NCBI GenBank assembly: GCA_903886985.1 | Contig: CAISOI010000918.1 | Coordinates: 1-5,456 of the forward strand | DNA length: 5,456 bases | Direction of reading: 5' to 3' | Source of the DNA: an uncultured Chthonomonas sp. | GTDB taxonomy: Bacteria > Armatimonadota > Chthonomonadetes > Chthonomonadales > CAJBBX01 | Shown: one piece after another, positions 1-5,456 of the stretch | Layout of the letters: each line of letters opens with the position of its first letter | Numbering within the stretch: the stretch's first letter is position 1 | Notes under the pieces: model-generated | The model's input: only the letters and a program-made list of their open reading frames with translations | What the model was told of the DNA's origin: nothing | The model's database searches: none | Program-made: the position numbers and the translations under genes

Positions 1-1952
1 ATGTCAAAGTGGGAACGGGAGGCATCAGAGATATTGAATTTAGTGCTCAAATCCTTCAACTTCAGTATGGTGGGAGAAATCCTCAGATCCGCACTGCAAA
101 CACGCTGGAAGCGATCGCCCAACTAAGGCGTGCTGCGTTGATTTCTCCTCAGGCTGCTTCCGATCTCTCTCTGGACTACATCTTTCTACGGACAGTGGAA
201 CACCGACTTCAGATTTTCAAAGACGCTCAGACACAGTCAATTCCAGAGGTATCCGAAGAGGTACGGTTATTGGCTCGTCGGCTGGGATTTGAAGATGAAA
301 TCGCATTTTGGCAGACATATAGAGCGGTCACCACTCGAGTGAGCCGACACTTCAAGGATATCTTTTACAAAGATCTCGGCAAGGCGGAACCTACAACACG
401 AGACATTTGGAATGAGTTGTTGAGTTCTATGGGTTCGGAATCGTCAAGGACAATTATCGTCCAAGCTCTCACCGCAGAGGGATTTGAAGATCCGGACAAT
501 GTTTTCCGCTTACTTCGTCGAGCAATTATTGGGACCGATTATGGGGATGTTACGCCTGAAGCACGGCGTGCACTACTACTTGTTGCCGGGCGGTTAATAA
601 CTCAGTGCACCCGCACGAATGACGCTGACCAGGCTTTGGAACGAATGATCCAGTTCTGTGAAGAGAATCCAAATCCAGCCGCAATTTACGGTGCTCTGTA
701 TGAAAGCGAAGAGCTATTATTCCGGCTCACAACTTTAGCAGCGGGAAGTAGTGTTGGATTCCAATCACTTCTGAGGCACCCTGAATGGCTGGATTCCATT
801 ATGAACGACGTGACATTGGATCCGGCAATAAAGACATCTCAAAATTACACAGATGAATTGATTCTCCGTACGAAACGCATTGTCGAAGAAGACGAGCTAT
901 GGACCTCACTGGCAAGATACATCGAACGTGAGAGATTGAAGACTGCTGCGCGAGAAATCTGGCAGACCATTAGTCTTGAGGATGTGGGCGAGGAATTGAG
1001 TGCTCTGGCATCGGGAGTTCTTAATTGCTGCCTCGATTTTGTGCGTCGGAACAGGTCTTCAATGGTAGGAATAGACAATCTTGCGATCATCGGACTGGGT
1101 AAACTCGGAGGTCGGGAACTGGGTTATAGTTCCGACTGGGACATTTTGTGTGTCTATCGCCGCGGCGAAAATATGTCGGACGATGAGCATGCCAAGCAAT
1201 ACAATCAAACAATCCAGTTGGTAGAGTTCATCCTGAGGGCACAAAACGAATTGCGACCGCGCGGGGCAATCATTGAGATTGATGCTCGCTTGCGTCCCGA
1301 AGGGAATAAGGGCGCACTTGCTTACACCGTGGACGGTTATCGAGATTACTATCTTAATTCCGCTCTGATATGGGAGAAACAAGTTCTGGTGAAAGCTCGT
1401 TTTGTCGCGGGAAACACAGATGTGGGAAACGAATATGTTGAGATGGTACGTTCGGTGATTTACTCGACTGGTCTAAAGGACGAGGATGCGGCCGAAATTC
1501 GCTCAATGAAGCTAAAAATTGAAAAAGAACGGTTAAAGTCGGAGAACCGTTTCAGTGACTTAAAGCTGGGGTACGGTGGACTGAGCGACATCGAGTTCAT
1601 GGTCCAATTGAAACAACTACAATACGGTCATAAGTTCGCCGAATTACGCGAGACCAATACAGTTGCCCTCCTAAACATTCTCGGTGGGCTTGCGATTTTG
1701 CCAGCGCCGGATGCAGCGAGGATTGCTAATACTTATAGAGTTCTTTCTGGGATTCGTAACCGATTGGCGCTGCAGGGAGCAACACATGGGGATATACTTC
1801 CTCCTGATACTTTGCGACTTCGAAGTCTTGCCTATGCTTTGGGTTACGTGGATCGAGATGGTGAGCGAGCGGATGTAGGATTTGCATCGCACCTTCGCGC
1901 AATGATGGCAGAAACGCGCGGATATTATGAACGCTGGTTCTTAACCACCTGA
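1..1952 (+). CDS. glnE: Glutamine synthetase adenylyltransferase/adenylyl-removing enzyme GlnE, 5'-truncated by window edge
   Basis: GlnE adds AMP to, and removes it from, the regulatory tyrosine of type I glutamine synthetase, switching ammonia assimilation with nitrogen status; it acts in the cytoplasm. The reading frame is already open at base 1 (first full codon at base 3, reading VKVGTGGIRDIEF). The GTG at base 9 is therefore internal and about 300 N-terminal residues lie outside the window; the family is usually about 950 residues and about 649 are visible. Counting from the GTG, residues 2-14 (GGIRDIEF) close the N-terminal deadenylylase half, followed by the family segment FLRTVEHRLQ. 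The C-terminal adenylyltransferase domain has GGRELGYSSDWD with metal-binding Asp376 and Asp378, then Asp425 in EIDARLRPEG. A second GGLSDIEF near residue 523 mirrors the first, as expected from the two-fold architecture. No frameshift is seen, and the stop is TGA. No glutamine synthetase or PII gene is in view. The assignment is very secure. Confidence 0.95.
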   Translation, partial: VKVGTGGIRDIEFSAQILQLQYGGRNPQIRTANTLEAIAQLRRAALISPQAASDLSLDYIFLRTVEHRLQIFKDAQTQSIPEVSEEVRLLARRLGFEDEIAFWQTYRAVTTRVSRHFKDIFYKDLGKAEPTTRDIWNELLSSMGSESSRTIIVQALTAEGFEDPDNVFRLLRRAIIGTDYGDVTPEARRALLLVAGRLITQCTRTNDADQALERMIQFCEENPNPAAIYGALYESEELLFRLTTLAAGSSVGFQSLLRHPEWLDSIMNDVTLDPAIKTSQNYTDELILRTKRIVEEDELWTSLARYIERERLKTAAREIWQTISLEDVGEELSALASGVLNCCLDFVRRNRSSMVGIDNLAIIGLGKLGGRELGYSSDWDILCVYRRGENMSDDEHAKQYNQTIQLVEFILRAQNELRPRGAIIEIDARLRPEGNKGALAYTVDGYRDYYLNSALIWEKQVLVKARFVAGNTDVGNEYVEMVRSVIYSTGLKDEDAAEIRSMKLKIEKERLKSENRFSDLKLGYGGLSDIEFMVQLKQLQYGHKFAELRETNTVALLNILGGLAILPAPDAARIANTYRVLSGIRNRLALQGATHGDILPPDTLRLRSLAYALGYVDRDGERADVGFASHLRAMMAETRGYYERWFLTT

Positions 1953-2051
1953 CCAGAGAGTTATACTGGAATCATGACCAATCGCTCGGGCAAGCATACA
2001 TGCTGAAGCGCGTGTGAGGGTAAAGTCGCACAACGATTTCACGTATCGTCG

Positions 2052-2057
2052 TATAAT
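2052..2057 (+). promoter_or_regulatory. Likely -10 box of the plsY-SRPBCC promoter
   Basis: A perfect TATAAT lies 38 bases before the plsY ATG, in the gap after glnE. Transcription would start near 2064, leaving a leader of about 30 bases that contains the GGAG at 2080-2083. No good -35 hexamer is found at 16-18 bases upstream (CACAAC at 2029-2034 is poor), so the promoter may need an activator or an alternative sigma factor. The 143-base glnE-plsY gap and the absence of a visible glnE terminator leave readthrough from glnE possible. Confidence 0.5.
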
Positions 2058-2079
2058 ATAGAGATCGTATTGTTACTTC

Positions 2080-2083
2080 GGAG
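2080..2083 (+). promoter_or_regulatory. Probable plsY ribosome binding site
   Basis: GGAG lies 12 bases upstream of the plsY ATG. The motif is good but the spacing is longer than the usual 5-9 bases, so initiation may be modest. It agrees with the ATG at 2096, which is the start that gives a normal PlsY N-terminus. Confidence 0.45.
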
Positions 2084-2095
2084 ATTGCCCGAACT

Positions 2096-2704
2096 ATGCC
2101 CGCATGGCTGTTTGTAATTGTTGCCTATTTTGCCGGATCCTTGCCTATTGGACTTTTGATTGCTCGATGGTGGAAGGGCATAGATATCCGTGACCACGGC
2201 AGTGGAAACATTGGATCTACGAATGTTTTTCGAGTTGTGGGTAAGACAGCAGGGATTGTGGTGTTTGTCCTGGATGTGCTCAAAGGCTTATGGGCCCCAC
2301 TGGTCGCCGCTAAGTTGGGATATGGTCCCTGGTGGCAAGTGGGCTCGGGGCTTGCCGCAGTTTTAGGTCATAATTTTTCTCCATTTCTTGGTTTCAAGGG
2401 TGGCAAAGGCATTGCTGCCAGTCTGGGAGTTTTGCTGGGGATTTCCTGGAAAGTGGGAATTGCCGCGTGGATTTTGTGGGGAATCCTAGTTGCTGCAACG
2501 GGATATGTATCGGTAGGTTCTATTGCAGCATCGGCTTCGCTCCCTATCTTCACATGGATATTTTACGCTGATAACGGCCTCGCGCCCCGTCTGAGTTTTG
2601 CCACTGCGGCTGGACTCTTTTCCATCTATCGCCATCGTGCCAATATTGAACGCCTGCGAAACGGTACCGAAAATCGATTTCGGCAGGATAAAAAGGAGTC
2701 GTAA
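2096..2704 (+). CDS. plsY: Glycerol-3-phosphate acyltransferase PlsY (acyl-phosphate dependent)
   Basis: PlsY transfers an acyl chain from acyl-phosphate (made by PlsX) to the sn-1 position of glycerol-3-phosphate, giving lysophosphatidic acid, the first membrane step of phospholipid synthesis. The 202-residue length is normal. All three family motifs are present: SGNIGSTN at residues 36-43, GHNFSPFLGFKGGKG at 91-105 with the glycine-rich phosphate-binding loop, and HRANIERLRNGTE at 180-192. The conserved LDVLKG is at 59-64. Hydrophobic segments near residues 4-25, 50-74, 80-98, 109-134 and 136-158 fit the five-helix integral membrane topology. The ATG start puts YFAGSLPIGLLIA at the expected N-terminal place. 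The stop TAA lies one base before the next gene, so the two are probably co-transcribed. plsX is not in view. The assignment is very secure. Confidence 0.97.
   Translation: MPAWLFVIVAYFAGSLPIGLLIARWWKGIDIRDHGSGNIGSTNVFRVVGKTAGIVVFVLDVLKGLWAPLVAAKLGYGPWWQVGSGLAAVLGHNFSPFLGFKGGKGIAASLGVLLGISWKVGIAAWILWGILVAATGYVSVGSIAASASLPIFTWIFYADNGLAPRLSFATAAGLFSIYRHRANIERLRNGTENRFRQDKKES
2694..2698 (+). promoter_or_regulatory. Ribosome binding site deciding the TTG start of the SRPBCC gene
   Basis: AGGAG sits inside the last codons of plsY, seven bases before the TTG at 2706. This is the best Shine-Dalgarno sequence in the window. It selects the TTG over the in-frame ATG at 2598, which would overlap plsY by 107 bases and add 36 residues unlike the family. 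Confidence 0.75.
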
Positions 2705-2705
2705 T

Positions 2706-3155
2706 TTGCCGCGAATAGAGATTACTGTAGAAGTAAATGCACCGGTTGACAGAGTATTTGAGATTGCCCGTGATGTGGAATCGTTTCCAGATTTCATGGA
2801 CGATCTCCAATCATTGACAATTTTAGATTCCAGTGCAGATGGCAACAGGACCGTTACCGAGTGGGTGGGACTGGTCAAACAATTTGCGATGAAGCTTAAA
2901 TGGCAACAAGAGGATGTTTGGGACACCGAGAAAAAGCGAGATGATTTCAAGGCTCTCAAGGGCGACATAGATGAGATGTCGGGCTATTGGCAATTTTCGG
3001 AATCTGGCGGTGTAACCCAATTTGAGTCAGTTGTGGATTACGAAGTTAACGTCCCATTGGTGGGACCGCTGGTCAAGAACCTTATCCGCAAATTAATGGA
3101 GAAGAACCTTCGTGATCAGATGGATGCGATAAAGGCAAGAGCAGAGCAGGGGTAA
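2706..3155 (+). CDS. SRPBCC/START-like fold protein (polyketide cyclase / Coq10-RatA type)
   Basis: This predicts a soluble 149-residue protein of the SRPBCC (Bet v 1/START) superfamily, a helix-grip fold with a deep hydrophobic pocket. The start PRIEITVEVNAPVDRVFEIARDVESFPDFM is the classic opening: a first beta strand, 'AP...VF...D.E..P.FM', then a helix. The middle carries beta-strand-rich stretches (TVTEWVG, GYWQFSES, TQFESVVDYEVNVP). A long C-terminal helix (residues ~115-147, VGPLVKNLIRKLMEKNLRDQMDAIKARAEQG) closes the pocket. No signal peptide or membrane segment is seen. The TTG start is chosen because AGGAG lies seven bases upstream and the start follows the plsY stop by one base, implying translational coupling. 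Relatives include Coq10-like quinone-binding proteins, RatA-like proteins and cyclase-like proteins, so ligand and function are unknown. A lipid-related role is inferred only from the plsY neighbour. Confidence 0.82.
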   Translation: MPRIEITVEVNAPVDRVFEIARDVESFPDFMDDLQSLTILDSSADGNRTVTEWVGLVKQFAMKLKWQQEDVWDTEKKRDDFKALKGDIDEMSGYWQFSESGGVTQFESVVDYEVNVPLVGPLVKNLIRKLMEKNLRDQMDAIKARAEQG

Positions 3156-3212
3156 GTAAGATTGAGCGAGTTCAAACTAGTTCAATAATCCACTTAATAT
3201 CGTGTTGGTTTC

Positions 3213-3241
3213 TTGACCTAGTCGGGATCATGTGGTAACAT
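3213..3241 (+). promoter_or_regulatory. tRNA-Cys promoter with extended -10
   Basis: The -35 TTGACC (3213-3218, 5 of 6 consensus) is followed after 17 bases by TAACAT (3236-3241, 4 of 6). TGG directly precedes the -10, forming an extended TGn motif. The predicted transcription start near 3248 is about six bases before the mature tRNA, leaving a short leader for RNase P. It is the best-formed promoter in the window. Confidence 0.7.
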
Positions 3242-3253
3242 ATGCTTCCACTC

Positions 3254-3326
3254 GGTGCCGTACCCAAGTGGCTAAGGGAGAGGCCTGCAAAGCCTTCATC
3301 CAGCGGTTCGATTCCGCTCGGCACCT
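3254..3326 (+). tRNA. tRNA-Cys (anticodon GCA)
   Basis: The gene folds into a complete cloverleaf of 73 nucleotides. The acceptor stem is GGTGCCG (3254-3260) with CGGCACC (3319-3325), seven perfect pairs. The D-stem pairs CCC 3263-3265 with GGG 3276-3278, with GG at 3270-3271 in the loop. The anticodon stem pairs GAGGC 3280-3284 with GCCTT 3292-3296 around loop CTGCAAA, which places anticodon GCA at 3287-3289. The variable loop is five bases. The T-stem pairs AGCGG 3302-3306 with CCGCT 3314-3318 around loop TTCGATT. The discriminator is T73 (3326), the base required for cysteinyl-tRNA synthetase recognition. The next bases are CAC, so CCA is not encoded and must be added by a nucleotidyltransferase. 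It decodes UGC and UGU. It appears alone, not in a tRNA cluster. Confidence 0.97.
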
Positions 3327-3338
3327 CACAATTCTTAG

Positions 3339-3373
3339 TTCGCTCGTTCCTTTCTGGGGCGAGCGAATTTTTT
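3339..3373 (+). terminator. Rho-independent terminator of tRNA-Cys
   Basis: TTCGCTCGTTCC (3339-3350) pairs with GGGGCGAGCGAA (3356-3367) around loop TTTCT, a 12-bp stem including two G-U pairs, followed by six T's (3368-3373). It lies 12 bases after the tRNA and probably also ends any readthrough from the plsY-SRPBCC unit, which has no terminator of its own in 3156-3212. On the minus strand the two wobbles become C-A mismatches and no T-run follows, so it should work in one direction only. Confidence 0.9.
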
Positions 3374-5219
3374 ATGTCTCTTGAGCGATCTGAAGATAGT
3401 TATGTACCGCTTCCGCGGCTTTTCTATTCATTCCAGGAGCCGCTGCGATGGCTTCCAAAGTTGCTGACCGTAACCCATCCACAGAACCGAACAGCTTGAT
3501 CAAGGATTTTCGGCGCGTAGGTCCAATTCCGGGAATTGTGTCGAGTATGCTGTGGGTCTGTTTCTTGCTTTGAAGCGTCATTCGATATGCGTTTGCGAAG
3601 CGATGGGCTTCATCACGGATCCGCTGAACAAGGTAGAGCGCCTGAGATGTTCGGGGAAGTGCAACGGGATCAGGTTCGTCGGGAAGGATAAGCAGCTCGA
3701 AGCGCTTGGCAAGACCACATAGGGGCAACTTGATTCCCACTGTCTCCATTGCGGCAACCGCAGAGGACACTTGCCCCTTGCCGCCATCCACAATAATGAG
3801 GTCGGGCATTCTCGCGAATTTTGGGTTGCCAGACTTGCCTTCTTCTAACCTTCTGGTAACGACTTCACGTATCATCGCAAAGTCGTCCGGTTTGTTCTCG
3901 TGGAATTTGATTTTGAAGCGGCGGTATTCAGACTTGTTCATCTCCCCATTTTCACAAACCACGAGTGATCCGACAAAATAATCGCCCTGGAAGTTAGAGA
4001 TGTCATAGCATTCGATTCGTTGTGGGGGAGCGTCAAGCCCGAGTGCATCTGCAAGTTCGATTAGCGCCCTTTCTCTGTTACCAAGTTTGGAGCGCATCTC
4101 AGCCCGAATCCGTTCGAGCGCGTGTGACGCATTTTCGGCAGCCATCTCAACGAGACGTTTCTTGTCCCCTCGTACTGGCACCGTTAATTCAACTTTCGAG
4201 CCGCGTTTTTGTCGCAGCCATGCCTGAACAATCGCTGTTTCTTCGATATCACATGGCAAAAGAATTTCTTGCGGAATATATGCGGCACTGGTGTAGTACT
4301 GTTTTACAAATTGCTGGACGGCTTCGTTTGTCGTCTCTTCCCCAGAGCCTTCCATTAAGAAACTGTTCTGGCCGATTAATTTGCCACCACGAATGTAGAA
4401 AATCTGAACGCAGGAGCCACCATCTTCGCCGACGATGGCAACAACGTCCTGATCAACCATCTGAGTGCTGATGACTTTTTGACGTGCCATGACCTCCTCA
4501 ACGGCTAAAACTTGATCACGGATTTTTGCTGCTCGCTCGAATTGAAGTAACTCCGCTGCGGCTTCCATCTGTGTGCGTAGATTTCGTACAACCTGTTCCT
4601 GTTTTCCTTCAAGAAAGGCGATTACATCTCCCACTGCCTTCTTGTATTCTTTGACATCCGCGAGCCCTGCACAAGGCGCGAGACATTGCCCGATATGGTA
4701 ATAGAGGCATGGTTTCTGAACCGGCTTACCAGTGAAAGGTTTATTGCAGGAGACAATGGGGAATATCCGTTTGATTAGCTCCATCGTCGAGTAAACCGCA
4801 CGGGATGATGTATAAGGACCGAAATATTTGTTACCGTCTTGACGCACCCGACGGGTAAGTAACAACCTTGGGAAAGGTTCGGAGGAAGTTACGCAGAGAT
4901 AGGGGTAGTGCTTGTCATCTCGAAGACGAATATTGTAATGCGGCTGGTACTTTTTGATCAGATTGCATTCAAGCACGAGCGCTTCTAGTTCTGATTCTAC
5001 GACGATGTATTCGAGATCGCATATGGTCTCGACTAACCGTCGAGTTTTGCCCGTGTGATTCGCACTTTTTTGAAAATAGGATCGAACTCTGCTGCGGAGA
5101 TTGATCGCTTTGCCAACATAGATAATCTGCCCGGTTGTATCTTTGTAGAGGTAACACCCAGGTTTGGTCGGAAGCGAGTCTAACTTTTCTTGCAGAGCGG
5201 ATAGGGCATCAACAGGCAT
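3372..5219 (-). CDS. uvrC: Excinuclease ABC subunit C (UvrC)
   Basis: UvrC makes both incisions around a DNA lesion marked by UvrA-UvrB in nucleotide excision repair. At 615 residues it is full length for the family. In order: a GIY-YIG nuclease domain for the 3' cut (GCY at 21-23, YVG at 34-36, Arg44, Glu84 and Asn96 at catalytic positions); four cysteines 158, 171, 179 and 183, matching the C-x11/12-C-x7-C-x3-C iron-sulfur ligand pattern; a UVR domain for UvrB contact at ~207-241 (LLQFERAAKIRDQV); an RNase H-like nuclease for the 5' cut with Asp406 (YDIS), Asp478 (VDGGKG) and His539 (DEAHRF); and tandem helix-hairpin-helix motifs from ~560 (IPGIGPTRRKSLIKLFG, AAPGMNRKAAEAV). All catalytic residues are kept. 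The ATG places the family motif LPTKPGCYLY at residues 16-25, as expected. No Shine-Dalgarno sequence precedes it. It converges on tRNA-Cys and appears monocistronic here. Confidence 0.97.
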   Translation of the reverse strand: MPVDALSALQEKLDSLPTKPGCYLYKDTTGQIIYVGKAINLRSRVRSYFQKSANHTGKTRRLVETICDLEYIVVESELEALVLECNLIKKYQPHYNIRLRDDKHYPYLCVTSSEPFPRLLLTRRVRQDGNKYFGPYTSSRAVYSTMELIKRIFPIVSCNKPFTGKPVQKPCLYYHIGQCLAPCAGLADVKEYKKAVGDVIAFLEGKQEQVVRNLRTQMEAAAELLQFERAAKIRDQVLAVEEVMARQKVISTQMVDQDVVAIVGEDGGSCVQIFYIRGGKLIGQNSFLMEGSGEETTNEAVQQFVKQYYTSAAYIPQEILLPCDIEETAIVQAWLRQKRGSKVELTVPVRGDKKRLVEMAAENASHALERIRAEMRSKLGNRERALIELADALGLDAPPQRIECYDISNFQGDYFVGSLVVCENGEMNKSEYRRFKIKFHENKPDDFAMIREVVTRRLEEGKSGNPKFARMPDLIIVDGGKGQVSSAVAAMETVGIKLPLCGLAKRFELLILPDEPDPVALPRTSQALYLVQRIRDEAHRFANAYRMTLQSKKQTHSILDTIPGIGPTRRKSLIKLFGSVDGLRSATLEAIAAAPGMNRKAAEAVHNYLQIAQET

Positions 5220-5224
5220 ACATT

Positions 5225-5230
5225 ATTATA
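5225..5230 (-). promoter_or_regulatory. Likely -10 box of uvrC, predicting a leaderless mRNA
   Basis: On the minus strand a perfect TATAAT (5230 down to 5225) ends five bases before the uvrC ATG. Standard spacing puts the transcription start at about 5218-5219, at the A of the ATG. No purine-rich ribosome binding site lies between -10 and ATG, which agrees with a leaderless transcript. No convincing -35 hexamer is found at 16-18 bases upstream. Confidence 0.5.
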
Positions 5231-5257
5231 CTACTATCGAGGCGAGCGAGTTAGAGT

Positions 5258-5269
5258 GGATTCGAATCC
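5258..5269. repeat. 12-bp perfect palindrome upstream of uvrC
   Basis: GGATTCGAATCC is a perfect two-fold symmetric sequence. Its centre is about 45 bases upstream of the predicted uvrC transcription start. The position suits a regulator operator, but the sequence does not match an SOS box consensus that I can recall, and a chance origin is possible. Confidence 0.4.
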
Positions 5270-5345
5270 CTATATTAGTTCAGACTCAACTGCCGTTTTC
5301 GGTATCCAAAATGGCACAATCGCCGACCGAAGAGTGTTCTGACGG

Positions 5346-5370
5346 TTGGGTTTACCAGTTGTAAACCCAA
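5346..5370. repeat. Hairpin with 10-bp perfect stem and 5-base loop, no T-tract
   Basis: TTGGGTTTAC (5346-5355) and GTAAACCCAA (5361-5370) are exact inverted repeats around CAGTT. No run of T's follows on either strand, so it is not a standard intrinsic terminator. It lies about 127 bases upstream of uvrC. It could be an operator for a dimeric regulator or an RNA structure belonging to a gene beyond the window. Confidence 0.65.
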
Positions 5371-5456
5371 TGCCGACACATTTGTGCTTGTCGCCAGCAT
5401 AGCTACTCTTCTAATACAGACGCAATCCTCAGTTACTCATTGCACAGTGAACATCA

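Larger units (their letters stand above)
5220..5456. other. Intergenic region upstream of uvrC, no supported gene
   Basis: These 237 bases run from the uvrC start to the window end. Minus-strand frames are broken by stops; the longest I read is a 41-codon frame from 5400 to 5275 without a ribosome binding site or recognisable product. One plus frame is open from 5279 to the edge but has no ATG and no Shine-Dalgarno sequence. The region holds the uvrC -10 box, the palindrome at 5258-5269 and the hairpin at 5346-5370. Confidence 0.6.

Noticed and set aside
9..11. GTG as a possible start codon of the first gene
   Set aside because: The frame is open upstream and reads VKVGTGGIRDIEF, an internal GlnE motif, so the gene simply continues beyond the window.
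1059..1382. Minus-strand open frame within glnE
   Set aside because: It is antisense to the conserved adenylyltransferase domain and has no supporting signal, so it is a frame shadow.
1962..1967. TATACT as an alternative plsY promoter just after glnE
   Set aside because: There is no reasonable -35 and it is far from plsY; the TATAAT at 2052 is a better candidate.
2598..2705. ATG at 2598 as the start of the SRPBCC gene
   Set aside because: It lies inside plsY in another frame, lacks a ribosome binding site and adds 36 residues unlike the family; TTG at 2706 with AGGAG is far better.
3706..4471. Plus-strand open frames at 3706-3981 and 4022-4471
   Set aside because: They lie opposite conserved uvrC sequence encoding the RNase H-like and central regions, and their translations show no recognisable domain.
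5254..5272. tRNA-like T-arm (GATTCGAATCCC) upstream of uvrC
   Set aside because: The flanking bases do not pair as a T-stem and no acceptor, D or anticodon arm can be found, so it is better described as a plain palindrome.
5349..5367. BirA-type biotin operator (GGTTTAC and TTGTAAACC)
   Set aside because: The half-sites are in the reverse order and too close; no properly spaced partner exists on either side.
5388..5417. Possible plus-strand promoter TTGTCG-N18-TAATAC
   Set aside because: The match is only 4 of 6 and 3 of 6, and no supported gene lies downstream within the window.
5279..5456. Plus-strand frame open to the window edge, possibly a gene start at GTG 5384
   Set aside because: There is no ATG and no Shine-Dalgarno sequence, and it crosses the hairpin; the short translation is not recognisable.

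Overview
This window looks like an ordinary bacterial chromosome segment of housekeeping genes. I see no mobile element, CRISPR array, phage gene or defence system. Base composition is close to half G+C by eye, and codon use looks even across the genes. The organism cannot be named from this window. A GlnE-type adenylyltransferase together with PlsY, UvrC and a tRNA-Cys without an encoded CCA end excludes few bacteria. The protein sequences do not look like close relatives of E. coli or B. subtilis. An under-sampled phylum such as Armatimonadota is a low-confidence guess.

Layout on the plus strand. Bases 1-1952 are the last two thirds of glnE, cut by the left edge. A 143-base gap carries a clear TATAAT box. 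plsY (2096-2704) follows, then a small SRPBCC/START-like gene (2706-3155). That gene starts with TTG one base after the plsY stop and has a strong ribosome binding site inside plsY. Next comes a single tRNA-Cys(GCA) gene (3254-3326) with its own good promoter. A strong rho-independent terminator follows at 3339-3373.

Layout on the minus strand. A complete uvrC (3372-5219) runs toward the tRNA. Its stop codon lies in the T-tract of the tRNA terminator. Its start has no Shine-Dalgarno sequence, but a perfect TATAAT box is placed so that transcription would begin at or beside the ATG, so the mRNA may be leaderless. The remaining 237 bases (5220-5456) hold no supported gene. They contain a 12-bp perfect palindrome and a hairpin with a 10-bp stem and no T-tract.

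How the genes relate. GlnE controls glutamine synthetase (nitrogen assimilation), PlsY makes lysophosphatidic acid (phospholipid synthesis), tRNA-Cys serves translation and UvrC serves nucleotide excision repair. Only plsY and the SRPBCC gene look co-transcribed and translationally coupled. The most interesting points are the probable leaderless uvrC start with nearby symmetric elements, the tight convergent tRNA-Cys/uvrC end, and the coupling of a lipid-binding-fold protein to plsY. None of these amounts to a new system.
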